A DNA stretch of 64,000 nucleotides from Streptomyces sp. CBMA291 (GCF_014596525.1 NZ_MSJP01000006.1:1-64000), one strand, 5' to 3'. Shown: positions 18,135 through 26,247, counted from the stretch's first letter. Notes: generated by a model from the sequence alone, not told the origin. Program-made: numbers and translations.

Positions 18135-18842
18135 TCAGATCCACCCGTCGAGCGCGGACATGAACCCCTCGAAGTCGTCCCGGTGGATGCTGTGGCCCGC
18201 CTTCGCCACCGTACGCACGGTGAACCCGCGCTCCGCCAGCATCCGGGCGGCGTCGGCGGAGACCAGCGTGCTCGGGTCGGCGAGCGCGACGAGGGAGGGG
18301 ACGGCGGGGCGGTCCGGCCACAGGTCGGCGCCCACGAACGGCTCCAGGGCGTACGCCGTCCGCTCGTCCCAGAGCCGTACCGACGCCATCTCGGCGTCCA
18401 GATCGGCCTCCGCCCAGGACGGGTTGAACGCGCCGATGTGCTCCCGGGTCAGCGACTTGCCCCGGACGAACACCTCGGCCCGGTAGCCGTTCGGCCCCCG
18501 GCCCAGACGCCAGGCGGGATCGGAGTAGACCGCGCGGGCGGGCCGCAGCCGGTCGACGGCCCCCGCCAGGGCCAGCCCGCCGAGCGAGTGCCCGACGGCC
18601 AGCTCCACACCCTCGGGGACGGTCTCGACGAGGTCGTCGGCGTAGTCGGCGGGCCGGTACCCGTCGAGCCCTCCGGCCCGCGCGCTCTCCCCGTGCCCCC
18701 GCAGATCCACCGCGATCACCCGGTACCCCCGCCCGGCGAGCGCGGGCCCGACCCGCCGCCAGGTGCGATGGTCGGCCATGAGCCCGTGCACGAGCAGAGC
18801 CGTCCGGTCTCCGGACCCCCACGTGGTGGTGTGCAGACGCAC
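18135..18842 (-). CDS. Alpha/beta hydrolase
   Basis: The 235-residue protein has the alpha/beta hydrolase core: the oxyanion-loop LLVHGLMADHRTW, the IAVDLRGHGES strand, the nucleophile elbow VGHSLGGLAL (catalytic Ser) and the late GHSIHRDDFEGF, supplying the catalytic His. Small single-domain hydrolases of this type act on esters or related bonds; the substrate cannot be named. The GTG at 18842 is preferred because AAAGGCGG lies 6 bp upstream and it fits the family start; the longer frame adds unrelated residues. Confidence 0.85.
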   Translation of the reverse strand: MRLHTTTWGSGDRTALLVHGLMADHRTWRRVGPALAGRGYRVIAVDLRGHGESARAGGLDGYRPADYADDLVETVPEGVELAVGHSLGGLALAGAVDRLRPARAVYSDPAWRLGRGPNGYRAEVFVRGKSLTREHIGAFNPSWAEADLDAEMASVRLWDERTAYALEPFVGADLWPDRPAVPSLVALADPSTLVSADAARMLAERGFTVRTVAKAGHSIHRDDFEGFMSALDGWI

Positions 18843-19013
18843 GATGCCGCCTTTCCGCCGATTCCAGGCACACCGGTCCCCGCCGGCCCACCCCCCGAAG
18901 GCCCACCCGAAGGGCACGCCCGGGACCGACAGTACGACGCCCGGTGGGGGCCGCTCCCCGGGGGGACCCGGGGTCGTCCGGCGGGAGTCCGGCCGAGCGC
19001 TTAGCGTCGGTCC

Positions 19014-19283
19014 ATGAGCACTGTTCCGAAGCGGTTCGAGATCCTGCTGGTGCCCGCGCACGTCGAGGACCGGGGCGGCGCCGCCGTGGCCGACAGCGCC
19101 GTCCGTTCGGCCGTCGTCGAGACCACCGGGCGGTACGGGGAGTCCGGTTATCCGATCTACGAAGGACACGGGATCAGAGCGGACATCGACCCCGAGACCC
19201 GTACGGTCGAGGCACTCCTCGTCGACGGACGCGAGCTGGACTACGGCCTCACCCCCCTGGCACGCACCGTCACGGACGGCTGA
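19014..19283 (+). CDS. Conserved hypothetical protein (89 aa)
   Basis: This small acidic soluble protein (FEILLVPAHVEDRGGAAVAD early; TRTVEALLVDGRELDYGL late) has no recognised domain or signal sequence. TAGCGT lies 7 bp before the ATG and there is no Shine-Dalgarno sequence, so the mRNA is probably leaderless. It is divergent from the hydrolase at 18842. It has good codon statistics and I call it a real gene of unknown role. Confidence 0.65.
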   Translation: MSTVPKRFEILLVPAHVEDRGGAAVADSAVRSAVVETTGRYGESGYPIYEGHGIRADIDPETRTVEALLVDGRELDYGLTPLARTVTDG

Positions 19284-19431
19284 CGCCCCGCCCTCTCCCC
19301 ATGCCGCTCCCTCGGGGAAGGGCCCCGTTGACAGGAGGGGTCCCGGGGCACAGACTCTGCGCGCGCGACCCGGCGGAAACGCTTCCCCCGGGCGAACAGA
19401 GTCGTTCCGCAGGCCAGGTGGGAGAGAACCG

Positions 19432-20619
19432 ATGAGCATCCGCGACGTCTACATCGTCGACGCCGTCCGCACTCCGATCGGAAAGTTCGGCGGCGCCCTC
19501 GCCTCCGTCCGCCCCGACGACCTCGCGGCCCATGCCATCCGGGCGCTCGTCGACCGTTCACCGGCCCTCGACCCGGCCCGCATCGACGACGTCTACCTCG
19601 GGGACGCCAACGGCGCGGGCGAGGACAACCGCGACGTCGCCCGGATGGCGGCCCTGCTCGCCGGACTGCCGGTCACCGTCCCCGGCGTCACCCTCAACCG
19701 CCTCTGCGGCTCCGGCCTCGAAGCGGTGATCCAGGCGGCCCGCGCCATCGCCCTCGGCGACGCCTCGGTGGTCGTCGCCGGTGGCGTCGAGTCCATGTCC
19801 CGCGCCCCCTGGGTCCTACAGAAACCCGAACGGGCCTTCCCCGCGGGCCACCAGCAGCTCCACTCGACGACCCTCGGCTGGCGCATGACCAATCCGCGCA
19901 TGCCCGCCGAGTGGACCGTCGCGCTCGGCGAGGGCGCCGAGCTGATCGCCGACCGGCACGCCCTCACCCGCGAACAGCAGGACGCCTTCTCCCTCGCCAG
20001 CCACCGCAAGGCCGCCGAAGCCTGGGCGAAGGGGCTGTACGACGACGAGGTCGTGCCCTGCCCGGGAGCGGACCTCACCCGCGACGAGTGCGTCCGCGAC
20101 AACACCTCGATGGAAGCCCTCGCCAGGCTCAAGCCCGCCTTCCGCCCCGACGGCGGCACCGTCACGGCGGGCAACTCCTCACCGCTCAACGACGGCGCGG
20201 CGGCTCTCCTCCTCGTCGACGAGGAGGGCCTGCGCGAGACCGGCCGCGAACCCCTCGCCCGGATCCGTTCCTCGGCGGTCACCGGCATCGAACCGCAGCT
20301 CTTCGGCCTGGGCCCGGTCGAGGCGGTCCGACGGGCCCTGGGAAAGGCCGGCCGGAGCTTCGCCGATCTGCGGACCTTCGAACTCAACGAGGCCTTCGCC
20401 GCCCAGGCGCTCGGCTGCCTCGCCGCATGGCCGGAACTCGACCCGGAGGTCGTCAACCCGCGCGGCGGAGCCATCGCCCTCGGCCACCCGCTCGGCGCGT
20501 CCGGCGCCCGGATCGCCGGATCGGTGGCACACCAGCTGGCGGCGGCGGGCTCCGGAACCGGCCTCGCGGCCCTCTGTATCGGCGTAGGCCAGGGCCTCGC
20601 CCTGGTCCTGGAGCGCTGA
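19432..20619 (+). CDS. Acetyl-CoA acyltransferase (thiolase, PcaF/FadA-like)
   Basis: The 395-residue protein is a complete thiolase that cleaves 3-ketoacyl-CoA or condenses acetyl-CoA. The acyl-accepting Cys is residue 92 in LNRLCGSGLEAV. NEAFAAQAL and GGAIALGHPLGASGARI contain the active-site Asn and His, and the second catalytic Cys is in ALCIGVGQG. The N terminus (VRTPIGKFGGAL) resembles 3-oxoadipyl-CoA thiolases, but no beta-ketoadipate genes are adjacent, so the chain length and pathway are open. Confidence 0.9.
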   Translation: MSIRDVYIVDAVRTPIGKFGGALASVRPDDLAAHAIRALVDRSPALDPARIDDVYLGDANGAGEDNRDVARMAALLAGLPVTVPGVTLNRLCGSGLEAVIQAARAIALGDASVVVAGGVESMSRAPWVLQKPERAFPAGHQQLHSTTLGWRMTNPRMPAEWTVALGEGAELIADRHALTREQQDAFSLASHRKAAEAWAKGLYDDEVVPCPGADLTRDECVRDNTSMEALARLKPAFRPDGGTVTAGNSSPLNDGAAALLLVDEEGLRETGREPLARIRSSAVTGIEPQLFGLGPVEAVRRALGKAGRSFADLRTFELNEAFAAQALGCLAAWPELDPEVVNPRGGAIALGHPLGASGARIAGSVAHQLAAAGSGTGLAALCIGVGQGLALVLER

Positions 20620-20690
20620 CCCGGGGATACGGCCCCGAGGACGGTGACCGTACCCCCGGGTCGGAGAGGTCACGCCCCCGGACAGCACAC

Positions 20691-20726
20691 GAGGGGGGTA
20701 CGGGAACCGTCTCCCGTACCCCCCTC
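20691..20726. terminator. Strong bidirectional terminator
   Basis: A perfect 15-bp stem (20691-20705 pairing with 20712-20726) with a 6-base loop lies between the convergent thiolase and thioredoxin genes. Confidence 0.85.
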
Positions 20727-20737
20727 GCGGTGGGTCA

Positions 20738-21106
20738 CTAGGCCTGGGCCTGCGCCTCCGCCACGGACTTGCGGACCTCGTCCATGTCGAGCTTCCGCGC
20801 CTGGCCGATGACGTCCTCCAGAGCGGCCTCCGGCAGGGCACCCGGCTGGGCGAAGACCGCCACGTTGTCACGGACGATCATCAGCGTGGGGATCGAGCGG
20901 ATCTCGAACGCCGCCGCGAGTTCCTGCTGCTCCTCCGTGTCCACCTTGGCGAACACCAGGTCCGGGTGGCGTTCCGACGCCGCCTCGAAGACCGGTCCGA
21001 ACTGACGGCAGGGCCCGCACCAGGACGCCCAGAAGTCGATCAAGACGAAGCCGTTGCCACTGACGACCTCGTCGAAGTTGTCCTTTGTGAGAGCTACGGT
21101 GCTCAT
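20738..21106 (-). CDS. trxA: Thioredoxin
   Basis: This 122-residue thioredoxin has the WCGPC redox centre (Cys30 and Cys33) in VLIDFWASWCGPCRQF and the cis-proline region RSIPTLMIV. It reduces protein disulfides in the cytoplasm with electrons from thioredoxin reductase. The start (ATG 21106) follows AAAGG. Its upstream region carries an excellent SigR-type promoter, fitting a disulfide-stress role. The C-terminal extension after residue 105 (DMDEVRKSVAEAQAQA) is a short charged helix. Confidence 0.95.
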   Translation of the reverse strand: MSTVALTKDNFDEVVSGNGFVLIDFWASWCGPCRQFGPVFEAASERHPDLVFAKVDTEEQQELAAAFEIRSIPTLMIVRDNVAVFAQPGALPEAALEDVIGQARKLDMDEVRKSVAEAQAQA

Positions 21107-21168
21107 GCTGCCTACCTTTCGGGTCTCCTGGCGGTGTCCTCACGGTCCCCTGGGGACTCGACGGGCAC

Positions 21169-21194
21169 AACGGCGGATCGAGCCGCGCTATTCC
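21169..21194 (-). promoter_or_regulatory. SigR-type promoter of trxA
   Basis: On the minus strand GGAAT (21194-21190), exactly 18 bp, then GTT (21171-21169) match the GGAAT-N18/19-GTT consensus of the thiol-stress sigma factor SigR. The site is 63 bp upstream of the trx start and about 25 bp from the divergent flavoprotein start. Confidence 0.75.
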
Positions 21195-21218
21195 ACCGAC
21201 TGCCGCAGACTGTGAGCC

Positions 21219-22664
21219 ATGACACGAACGGTCGACGCAGCAGACGAGTACACGTACGACGTGGTGGTCCTGGGCGCGGGCCCGGTGGGGGAGAACGTCG
21301 TGGACAGGGTCGCGGCGGCGGGCCTGAGCGCCGCGATCGTCGAGAGCGAGCTGATCGGCGGCGAGTGCTCCTACTGGGCCTGCATGCCCAGCAAGGCCCT
21401 GCTGAGGCCCGCCCTCGCCCGCTCCGACGCCCGCAAGGTCGCAGGTCTGCGCGGCGCGGTCCACGGCCCCCTCGACGCCCCCGAGGTCCTCGCGCACCGG
21501 GACGAGGTCGTCGGCCACTGGAAGGACGACGGCCAGCTGGATTGGCTCGATTCCATCGGCGTACGGGTCTTCCGGGGCCACGGCCGCCTCCTCGGCCCCC
21601 GACAGGTCGAGGTCGAGCCCTCCGAAGGCGAGCGGCGGGTCCTCACCGCCCGGCACGCCGTCGCCGTCTGCACCGGCAGCCGCGCCGTCCTGCCGGAGCT
21701 GCCCGGACTGCCCGGAGCCCGGCCCTGGACGAGCCGCGAGGCGACCAGCTCCGACCGGGTGCCCGAGCGTCTCGTCGTGGTCGGCGGGGGAGTGGTGGGC
21801 GTGGAGATGGCCACCGCCTGGCAGGCCCTCGGCTCCCGGGTGACGATGCTCGTCCGGGGCGACGGGCTGCTCCCCCGGATGGAGCCCTTCGCCGGGGAAC
21901 ACGTGACCCGCGCCCTCACCGGGCGCGGCGCCGACATCCGTACCGGCGCATCCGTCACCGCCGTCGTCCGCGACGGGGGTACGGGACCGGTCACCGTGGT
22001 CCTGGAGGGCGGCGACCGCGTCGAGGGCGACGAGGTGCTCTTCGCGACCGGCCGGGCCCCGCGCACCGAGGACATCGGCCTGGAACGGGTCGGTCTTGAG
22101 CCGGGCTCCTGGCTCGATGTCGACGACAGCCTCCGGGTCACCGGAAGCGACTGGCTCTACGCCGTCGGGGACGTCAACCACCGCGCCCTCCTGACCCACC
22201 AGGGCAAGTACCAGGCCCGGATCGCCGGAGCCGCGATCGCCGCCCGCGCCCTGGGCACCGCGCTCGACGAGAGCGGCTGGGGCGCGTACACGGCCACCGC
22301 CGATCACGCCGCCGTCCCGCAGGTGGTCTTCAGCGACCCGGAGGCGGGCGCCGTCGGCCTCTCGTACGCCGAGGCGGGACGGGCCGGATACCGGGTGCGG
22401 GCGGTGGACGTCGACATGCGGCAGGTCGCGGGCGCCGGGCTGTACGCACAGGGCTACCGGGGGCAGGCCCGGATGGTGGTGGACCTGGACCGGGAGGTGC
22501 TGCTCGGCGTCACCTTCGTCGGCCCCGCCGTCGGCGAACTCGTCCACGCGGCGACCCTCGCGGTCGTCGCGGAGATCCCGCTCTCCCGACTGTGGCACGC
22601 CGTTCCCTCGTACCCGACGCTGAGCGAGGTGTGGCTGCGGCTCCTTGAGGCCTATCGGGGGTGA
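21219..22664 (+). CDS. FAD-dependent pyridine nucleotide-disulfide oxidoreductase
   Basis: The 481-residue protein has the lipoamide dehydrogenase/mercuric reductase architecture. It begins with an FAD-binding GAGPVGENV, followed by the redox-active CX4C pair (Cys50 and Cys55, GGECSYWACMPSK). The NAD(P)-binding VVVGGGVVGVEMA and the second FAD motif LYAVGDVNHR lead to a dimerisation domain. In the C terminus the usual HAHPTLSE reads AVPSYPTLSE, so the catalytic base His is replaced by Tyr. It is divergent from trxA across a SigR promoter, suggesting a redox-stress role. It is unlikely to be a true lipoamide dehydrogenase; the substrate is unknown. Confidence 0.87.
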   Translation: MTRTVDAADEYTYDVVVLGAGPVGENVVDRVAAAGLSAAIVESELIGGECSYWACMPSKALLRPALARSDARKVAGLRGAVHGPLDAPEVLAHRDEVVGHWKDDGQLDWLDSIGVRVFRGHGRLLGPRQVEVEPSEGERRVLTARHAVAVCTGSRAVLPELPGLPGARPWTSREATSSDRVPERLVVVGGGVVGVEMATAWQALGSRVTMLVRGDGLLPRMEPFAGEHVTRALTGRGADIRTGASVTAVVRDGGTGPVTVVLEGGDRVEGDEVLFATGRAPRTEDIGLERVGLEPGSWLDVDDSLRVTGSDWLYAVGDVNHRALLTHQGKYQARIAGAAIAARALGTALDESGWGAYTATADHAAVPQVVFSDPEAGAVGLSYAEAGRAGYRVRAVDVDMRQVAGAGLYAQGYRGQARMVVDLDREVLLGVTFVGPAVGELVHAATLAVVAEIPLSRLWHAVPSYPTLSEVWLRLLEAYRG

Positions 22665-22672
22665 GGGCCCGC

Positions 22673-22712
22673 CGGGGTGGCCCGTCCCTCCGAGGAAGGA
22701 CGGGCCACCCCG
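22673..22712. terminator. Bidirectional terminator
   Basis: A perfect 15-bp stem (22673-22687 with 22698-22712) and a 10-base loop lie between the convergent flavoprotein and DUF305 genes. Confidence 0.85.
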
Positions 22713-22738
22713 CCGTGTGCGGTGCGGGAACGGGCCGG

Positions 22739-23398
22739 TCAGAGCCGGTCGAGGATCTTCCGCAGGGCGGAGATCTCGGCGGACTGGGTGCGCACGACGT
22801 CGTCGGCGAGCGCCTTGGCGGTCGCGTTGCCGCCGCCGCGCTGCTCTTCCCTCGCCATGGCGACGGCACCCTCGTGGTGGGCGATCATCAGCTCGGCGAA
22901 CGTACGGTCGAAGGCCTTGCCCCGGGTGGCGGCCAGGCCCTTCATGTCCTGCTCCGACATCATCCCGGCCATGCCGTGCCCGCCGGAGCCGTGCCCGGTG
23001 GACTCGTGCCCGGCGGATGCGGACCCGGTGGATGTGGGCCCTGTGGACTCGGGCCTGCCCCAGCCCTTGAGCCAGGACCGCATCTTCCGGATCTCCGCGT
23101 CCTGGGCCCCTTCGATCGCGGCGACGAGGGCCTTGACCTCGGGGTCCTCGGCCCGCCCGGCGGCCAGCTCCGCCATCTCCAGGGCCTGCTGGTGGTGGGG
23201 GATCATCATCTGCGCGAACATGACGTCCGCTTCGTTGAAGGGGCCGGGGGCCGCGGGTCCGGACGCGGTGGCCGGGGCGGGGGTGGTGGCGGTGCCGGTG
23301 GCGCCGTCCGTGCCGCAGGCGGCGAGGAGAAGCCCGGCGGCGGTGACGGCACCCGCCAGAGCGAGTGTGCGGGTGGGGCGCTGGGTGAGGATACGCAT
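22739..23398 (-). CDS. DUF305-family lipoprotein, Met/His-rich
   Basis: The 219-residue product starts with a lipoprotein signal (lipobox LLLAAC, Cys28) and has two DUF305 helical-bundle units (FAQMMIPHHQQALEMAEL and ELMIAHHEGAVAMA). Between them is a Gly/His/Met-rich linker (HGSGGHGMAGMMSEQDM). The ferritin-like DUF305 fold and the His/Met content suggest metal, especially copper, binding at the cell surface. It lies 108 bp downstream of the DUF6153 gene on the same strand, and that unit has a CsoR-type operator, so a copper-handling role is inferred. Confidence 0.88.
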   Translation of the reverse strand: MRILTQRPTRTLALAGAVTAAGLLLAACGTDGATGTATTPAPATASGPAAPGPFNEADVMFAQMMIPHHQQALEMAELAAGRAEDPEVKALVAAIEGAQDAEIRKMRSWLKGWGRPESTGPTSTGSASAGHESTGHGSGGHGMAGMMSEQDMKGLAATRGKAFDRTFAELMIAHHEGAVAMAREEQRGGGNATAKALADDVVRTQSAEISALRKILDRL

Positions 23399-23420
23399 GA
23401 TGAGACCTCGTGTCGCTGTT

Positions 23421-23436
23421 CGTACCCGTGGGTACG
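23421..23436. promoter_or_regulatory. CGTACCC/GGGTACG palindrome upstream of the DUF305 gene
   Basis: CGTACCC-GT-GGGTACG has perfect 7-bp arms and ends 23 bp before the DUF305 start. It could be a second metal-regulator site or a hairpin in the bicistronic mRNA. Confidence 0.4.
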
Positions 23437-23506
23437 CGTCGTACGCGGATGGGGTGGGCCGGGTGGTCCGCGGGCAGCGCGAGGCGCCCGCGGGGTGGGG
23501 TACGGC

Positions 23507-23941
23507 CTAGATCCGCAGGACGGACAGTCGGGAGAGGTCGGGGGGCCGGGGCGGTGGCGGCTGCGGCCCGAGCGCGACGAGCCGGGCGAGAAGAAGGGCG
23601 AGCCGGTCGGGGCGGTGGCCGAGTGCGGGGCGGAGGAGACCGGAGAGCAGCCAGCCGACGAGGACGGCCACGCAGAGGGTGGTCATGTCCATCCCGGGCA
23701 TCGGCCCGTGCCGGGGGCCGGAACCGTCGCCGTCGCCGTGGGGGGAGCCGTGGCCGGAGTCCTCGGCCCCGGCCATGACGCCCGCCACGGAACCGGAACC
23801 GCGCGCGGAATCGCCGCCGGACCCTTCGGGATGGCCGACGGCATGCATCAGGAACACCCCGAGCGCGAGCACGACGACCAGCAGAAGACGCGCCGAAGCG
23901 CCTCCCGCCGTCGAAGCGTGTCCCGCCCGATGCGCACGCAC
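23507..23941 (-). CDS. DUF6153-like small membrane protein
   Basis: This 144-residue protein has an N-terminal hydrophobic helix (LLLVVVLALGVFLMHAVG), an extracytoplasmic His/Met/Gly-rich loop (PRHGPMPGMDM) and a second helix (LCVAVLVGWLLSGLL). It ends in a Pro/Arg-rich tail. This layout matches small actinobacterial proteins found beside DUF305 lipoproteins; I assign DUF6153 from memory of that pairing. The GTG start at 23941 has GGGAGG at 9 bp. The promoter overlaps a CsoR-like site, so expression is probably copper-induced. Confidence 0.65.
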   Translation of the reverse strand: MRAHRAGHASTAGGASARLLLVVVLALGVFLMHAVGHPEGSGGDSARGSGSVAGVMAGAEDSGHGSPHGDGDGSGPRHGPMPGMDMTTLCVAVLVGWLLSGLLRPALGHRPDRLALLLARLVALGPQPPPPRPPDLSRLSVLRI

Positions 23942-23964
23942 AGTGATGACCTCCCGGGCGGCCG

Positions 23965-23984
23965 AATATACCGTGCGGGGGTAT
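23965..23984 (-). promoter_or_regulatory. CsoR-type copper operator overlapping a -10 element
   Basis: ATACCGTGCGGGGGTAT (23968-23984) matches the B. subtilis copZA CsoR operator as I remember it (ATACCCTACGGGGGTAT) at 15 of 17 positions. The minus-strand -10-like TATATT (23970-23965) overlaps it, 24 bp before the DUF6153 start. Confidence 0.65.
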
Positions 23985-24228
23985 CAAGACCGCGTGAGGA
24001 GGCGGGGGAATCGCCAGGGGTGGGTAGGGGCCTGGGGCCCGGGGAGACGCGCCCTTACGCCTACCAGGCCCGGCCCACCCGCCAGTCCTGGCCCCACCCG
24101 CCAGGCCCGGCCGCCGCCCACCAGGCCCGACCAGGGGTCCGGTCCGCCCACCAGGACTGGCCCGGCCAGGGGGTCCGGTCCGGCCGAGAGGCCCGGCCGC
24201 TCAGGGGTACCCGGCCCTTCAAAGCGCG
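23985..24228. other. Gene-free GC-rich stretch with degenerate repeats
   Basis: Short degenerate repeats of CCACCAGGCCCGG/CCACCCGCCAG type lie here; no start codon with coding statistics was found. Confidence 0.4.
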
Positions 24229-24260
24229 CGCCCGGGTCCCCGGCGGTGGGGACCCGGGCG
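24229..24260. terminator. Terminator of the TPR-protein gene
   Basis: A perfect 13-bp stem (24229-24241 with 24248-24260) and a 6-base loop sit 16 bp beyond the minus-strand stop at 24277. Confidence 0.75.
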
Positions 24261-24276
24261 TGGAGGCGGCTCGGGC

Positions 24277-24624
24277 TCAGGCGTCCGGCAGTTCGCCCGC
24301 CATCGCGGCGGCGAGGCGCAGATGCGGCGCCGCCTCGTCCTTGCGGCCCAGGCGCTCCAGGGTGCGGCCGAGCATCAGCCGGGCGTAGTGCTCGACCGGG
24401 TCGCGCTCCAGGATGGCGAGCAGTTCGGTCTCGGCCCGGGAGAGCTGGGCGGAGTGGTAGTAGGCGCGAGCGAGCAGGAGTCGCTGGGCCGTCTGCTCAG
24501 GGTGCTCGGCGACCAGACCGCGCAGGATGCGGACGGCGGTTCCGTACTCCTTCGAGTCGAAGAAGAACTGGGCCCGATCCCAGCGCTCGGCGGCCGTTCC
24601 GAACTCGTAGTACGTGTCGCTCAC
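24277..24624 (-). CDS. Tetratricopeptide-repeat protein
   Basis: The 115-residue protein is almost entirely TPR helices: AAERWDRAQFFFDSKEYGTAV, then RLLLARAYYHSAQLSRAETE and HYARLMLGRTLERLGRKDEA, about three 34-residue units. TPRs are protein-interaction scaffolds and no catalytic domain is present. The GTG at 24624 with GAGGAA at 8 bp is preferred to the longer frame starting at 24729, which would overlap the divergent pirin start. Its partner is unknown. Confidence 0.82.
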   Translation of the reverse strand: MSDTYYEFGTAAERWDRAQFFFDSKEYGTAVRILRGLVAEHPEQTAQRLLLARAYYHSAQLSRAETELLAILERDPVEHYARLMLGRTLERLGRKDEAAPHLRLAAAMAGELPDA

Positions 24625-24727
24625 TTGCTCTTCCTCTCCGGGGCCCCGTATCTGCCACTCTGTGTGGCGGTCGACCAGGTCAACAGACCTGGATGGTTGA
24701 ACATTCCACAGCGATGGGTGGAGCGTC

Positions 24728-25693
24728 ATGAGTAATCTTGATCGTCAGGCCGATCTGACCGTGTGCGGCGGTCGCGGATTCGTCGTAGCGGAGCCCGTAC
24801 GGGAACTCCTCAGCCCTCGGCGCGTCCGGCTCGGCGAGTCGACCGAGGTCCGCCGGCTGCTTCCGAACCTGGGACGGCGGATGGTCGGCGCCTGGGCCTT
24901 CGTGGACCACTACGGCCCCGACGACATCGCCGACGAACCGGGCATGCAGGTCCCGCCGCACCCGCACATGGGGCTCCAGACGGTCAGCTGGCTCCACGAG
25001 GGCGAGGTCCTGCACCGCGATTCCACCGGCGTCCTCCAGACCATCCGCCCGCGTGAGCTGGGCCTCATGACCTCGGGCCGCGCCATCTCCCACTCCGAGG
25101 AGAGCCCCCGCCCGCACGCCCGCTTTCTGCACGGCGCTCAGCTCTGGGTCGCCCTCCCCAACGCGCACCGGCATGTCGAACCGCACTTCCAGCACCACGC
25201 CGAACTGCCCCGGGTCACCGCACCCGGCCTGACCGCCACCGTGATCCTCGGCTCCCTCGACGGAGCCCGCTCGCCCGGCACCACGTACACCCCGATCGTC
25301 GGCGCCGACCTCACACTGACCGCCGGAGCGGAGACGAGCCTCCCCCTGGACCCCGACTTCGAGTACGCGGTCCTGGCCATGTCCGGCGCGTCCCATGTCG
25401 ACGGCGTCCCGATCCTGCCGGGCTCCATGCTCTACCTCGGCTGCGGCCGCACGGAACTGCCCCTGCGCGCGGACTCGGACGCGGGCCTGATGCTCCTGGG
25501 CGGGGAGCCGTTCGCGGAGGAGATCGTCATGTGGTGGAACTTCATCGGCCGATCCGGCGAGGAGATCGCACAGGCACGAGACGACTGGGAGAAGGGCTCC
25601 CGCTTCGGCGAGGTACGCGGCTACGACGGCACCCGGCTGTCGGCCCCGGAACTGCCCGCGACTCCGCTGAAGCCGCGGGGGCGAGTGAGGTGA
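24728..25693 (+). CDS. Pirin-family protein
   Basis: The 321-residue bicupin has the pirin core: VGAWAFVDHYGPDD, the metal-binding HPHMGLQTVSWLHEGEVLH segment and the HSEE motif. Those His and Glu residues ligate an iron-type metal. The second cupin follows, ending with EEIVMWWNFIGRSGEEI. Bacterial pirins include quercetin dioxygenases and regulators of central metabolism, and the sequence alone cannot decide between these. The promoter must lie in the 103-bp gap shared with the divergent TPR gene. Confidence 0.9.
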   Translation: MSNLDRQADLTVCGGRGFVVAEPVRELLSPRRVRLGESTEVRRLLPNLGRRMVGAWAFVDHYGPDDIADEPGMQVPPHPHMGLQTVSWLHEGEVLHRDSTGVLQTIRPRELGLMTSGRAISHSEESPRPHARFLHGAQLWVALPNAHRHVEPHFQHHAELPRVTAPGLTATVILGSLDGARSPGTTYTPIVGADLTLTAGAETSLPLDPDFEYAVLAMSGASHVDGVPILPGSMLYLGCGRTELPLRADSDAGLMLLGGEPFAEEIVMWWNFIGRSGEEIAQARDDWEKGSRFGEVRGYDGTRLSAPELPATPLKPRGRVR

Positions 25694-25815
25694 GCAGGGG
25701 GAGGGAGTGACGGGCAGGCCGGGTATCTCGTGTGGGGTGCGATGGCGGAGGGGGAAGCCGGGGCTCCTCGGCCTTCAGCCTGAGGGAGCCCCGGCGGATG
25801 CCATGCTGCCGGGAA

Positions 25816-26055
25816 TCAGAGCAGGCGGCTGTAGGTGTTCCAACCGGTGCCGATCCTGGTTTAGGCCGGTGAAGGGCGCGGTTGCCTTGCCGGTGCCCTG
25901 TGCAGCCACAGGACACCGTTCCCGTCGAGGGCGAAAACGTCGGCCCGGCCGTCATCGGTGAGATCGCCCGTGAGGACGCGCTGGCCGTACGTGCCCCAGC
26001 CCGAGCCGACCTGGCTGCGCGTGGCGTGGGGGGCCGTGCCCTTCTGGTGCATGCG
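25816..26055 (-). pseudogene. C-terminal fragment of an FG-GAP/VCBS-repeat secreted protein
   Basis: The minus strand encodes GQRVLTGDLTDDGRADVFAL, then DGNGVLWLHRA, a clear FG-GAP calcium-binding repeat. After shifts of frame the typical ending (GTGKATAPF, then RIGTGWNTYSRLL and a stop at 25818-25816) can still be read. At least two frameshifts and the loss of everything upstream make this a remnant of a Streptomyces FG-GAP exoprotein. Confidence 0.6.
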
Positions 26056-26088
26056 ATCGAAGTCGAAGGCGACTCCGCCCTACAGTCC

Positions 26089-26247
26089 GGAGTTCCGATA
26101 AATTCCGCCATGACGGCCATCCTGCTCGCCTACGGTGCGAATCCCGATCTGGAGCTGAATGGCTACAGCCCTCGGAAGACGGCTGACAGCCACGGCCACG
26201 ACATGGCGATCAAGCTGCTCGAACGGCATGGCGGCCGCATGAAGTGA
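26089..26247 (+). pseudogene. C-terminal ankyrin-repeat fragment
   Basis: The plus strand reads MTAILLAYGANPDLELNGYS, then PRKTADSHGHDMAIKLLERHG and a stop at 26247. This is about one and a half ankyrin repeats with the usual ending helix. No complete N-terminal part or ribosome-binding site is present. It might be translated from the ATG at 26110 as a 45-residue peptide, but it is more likely a leftover. Confidence 0.5.

Noticed and set aside
21219..22664. Mercuric reductase
   Set aside because: No N-terminal heavy-metal domain, no C-terminal Cys pair and no mer genes nearby.
20868..23987. 1039-aa minus-strand open frame spanning trx, the flavoprotein and DUF305
   Set aside because: It crosses several well-supported genes on both strands and two terminators; a GC-rich artefact.
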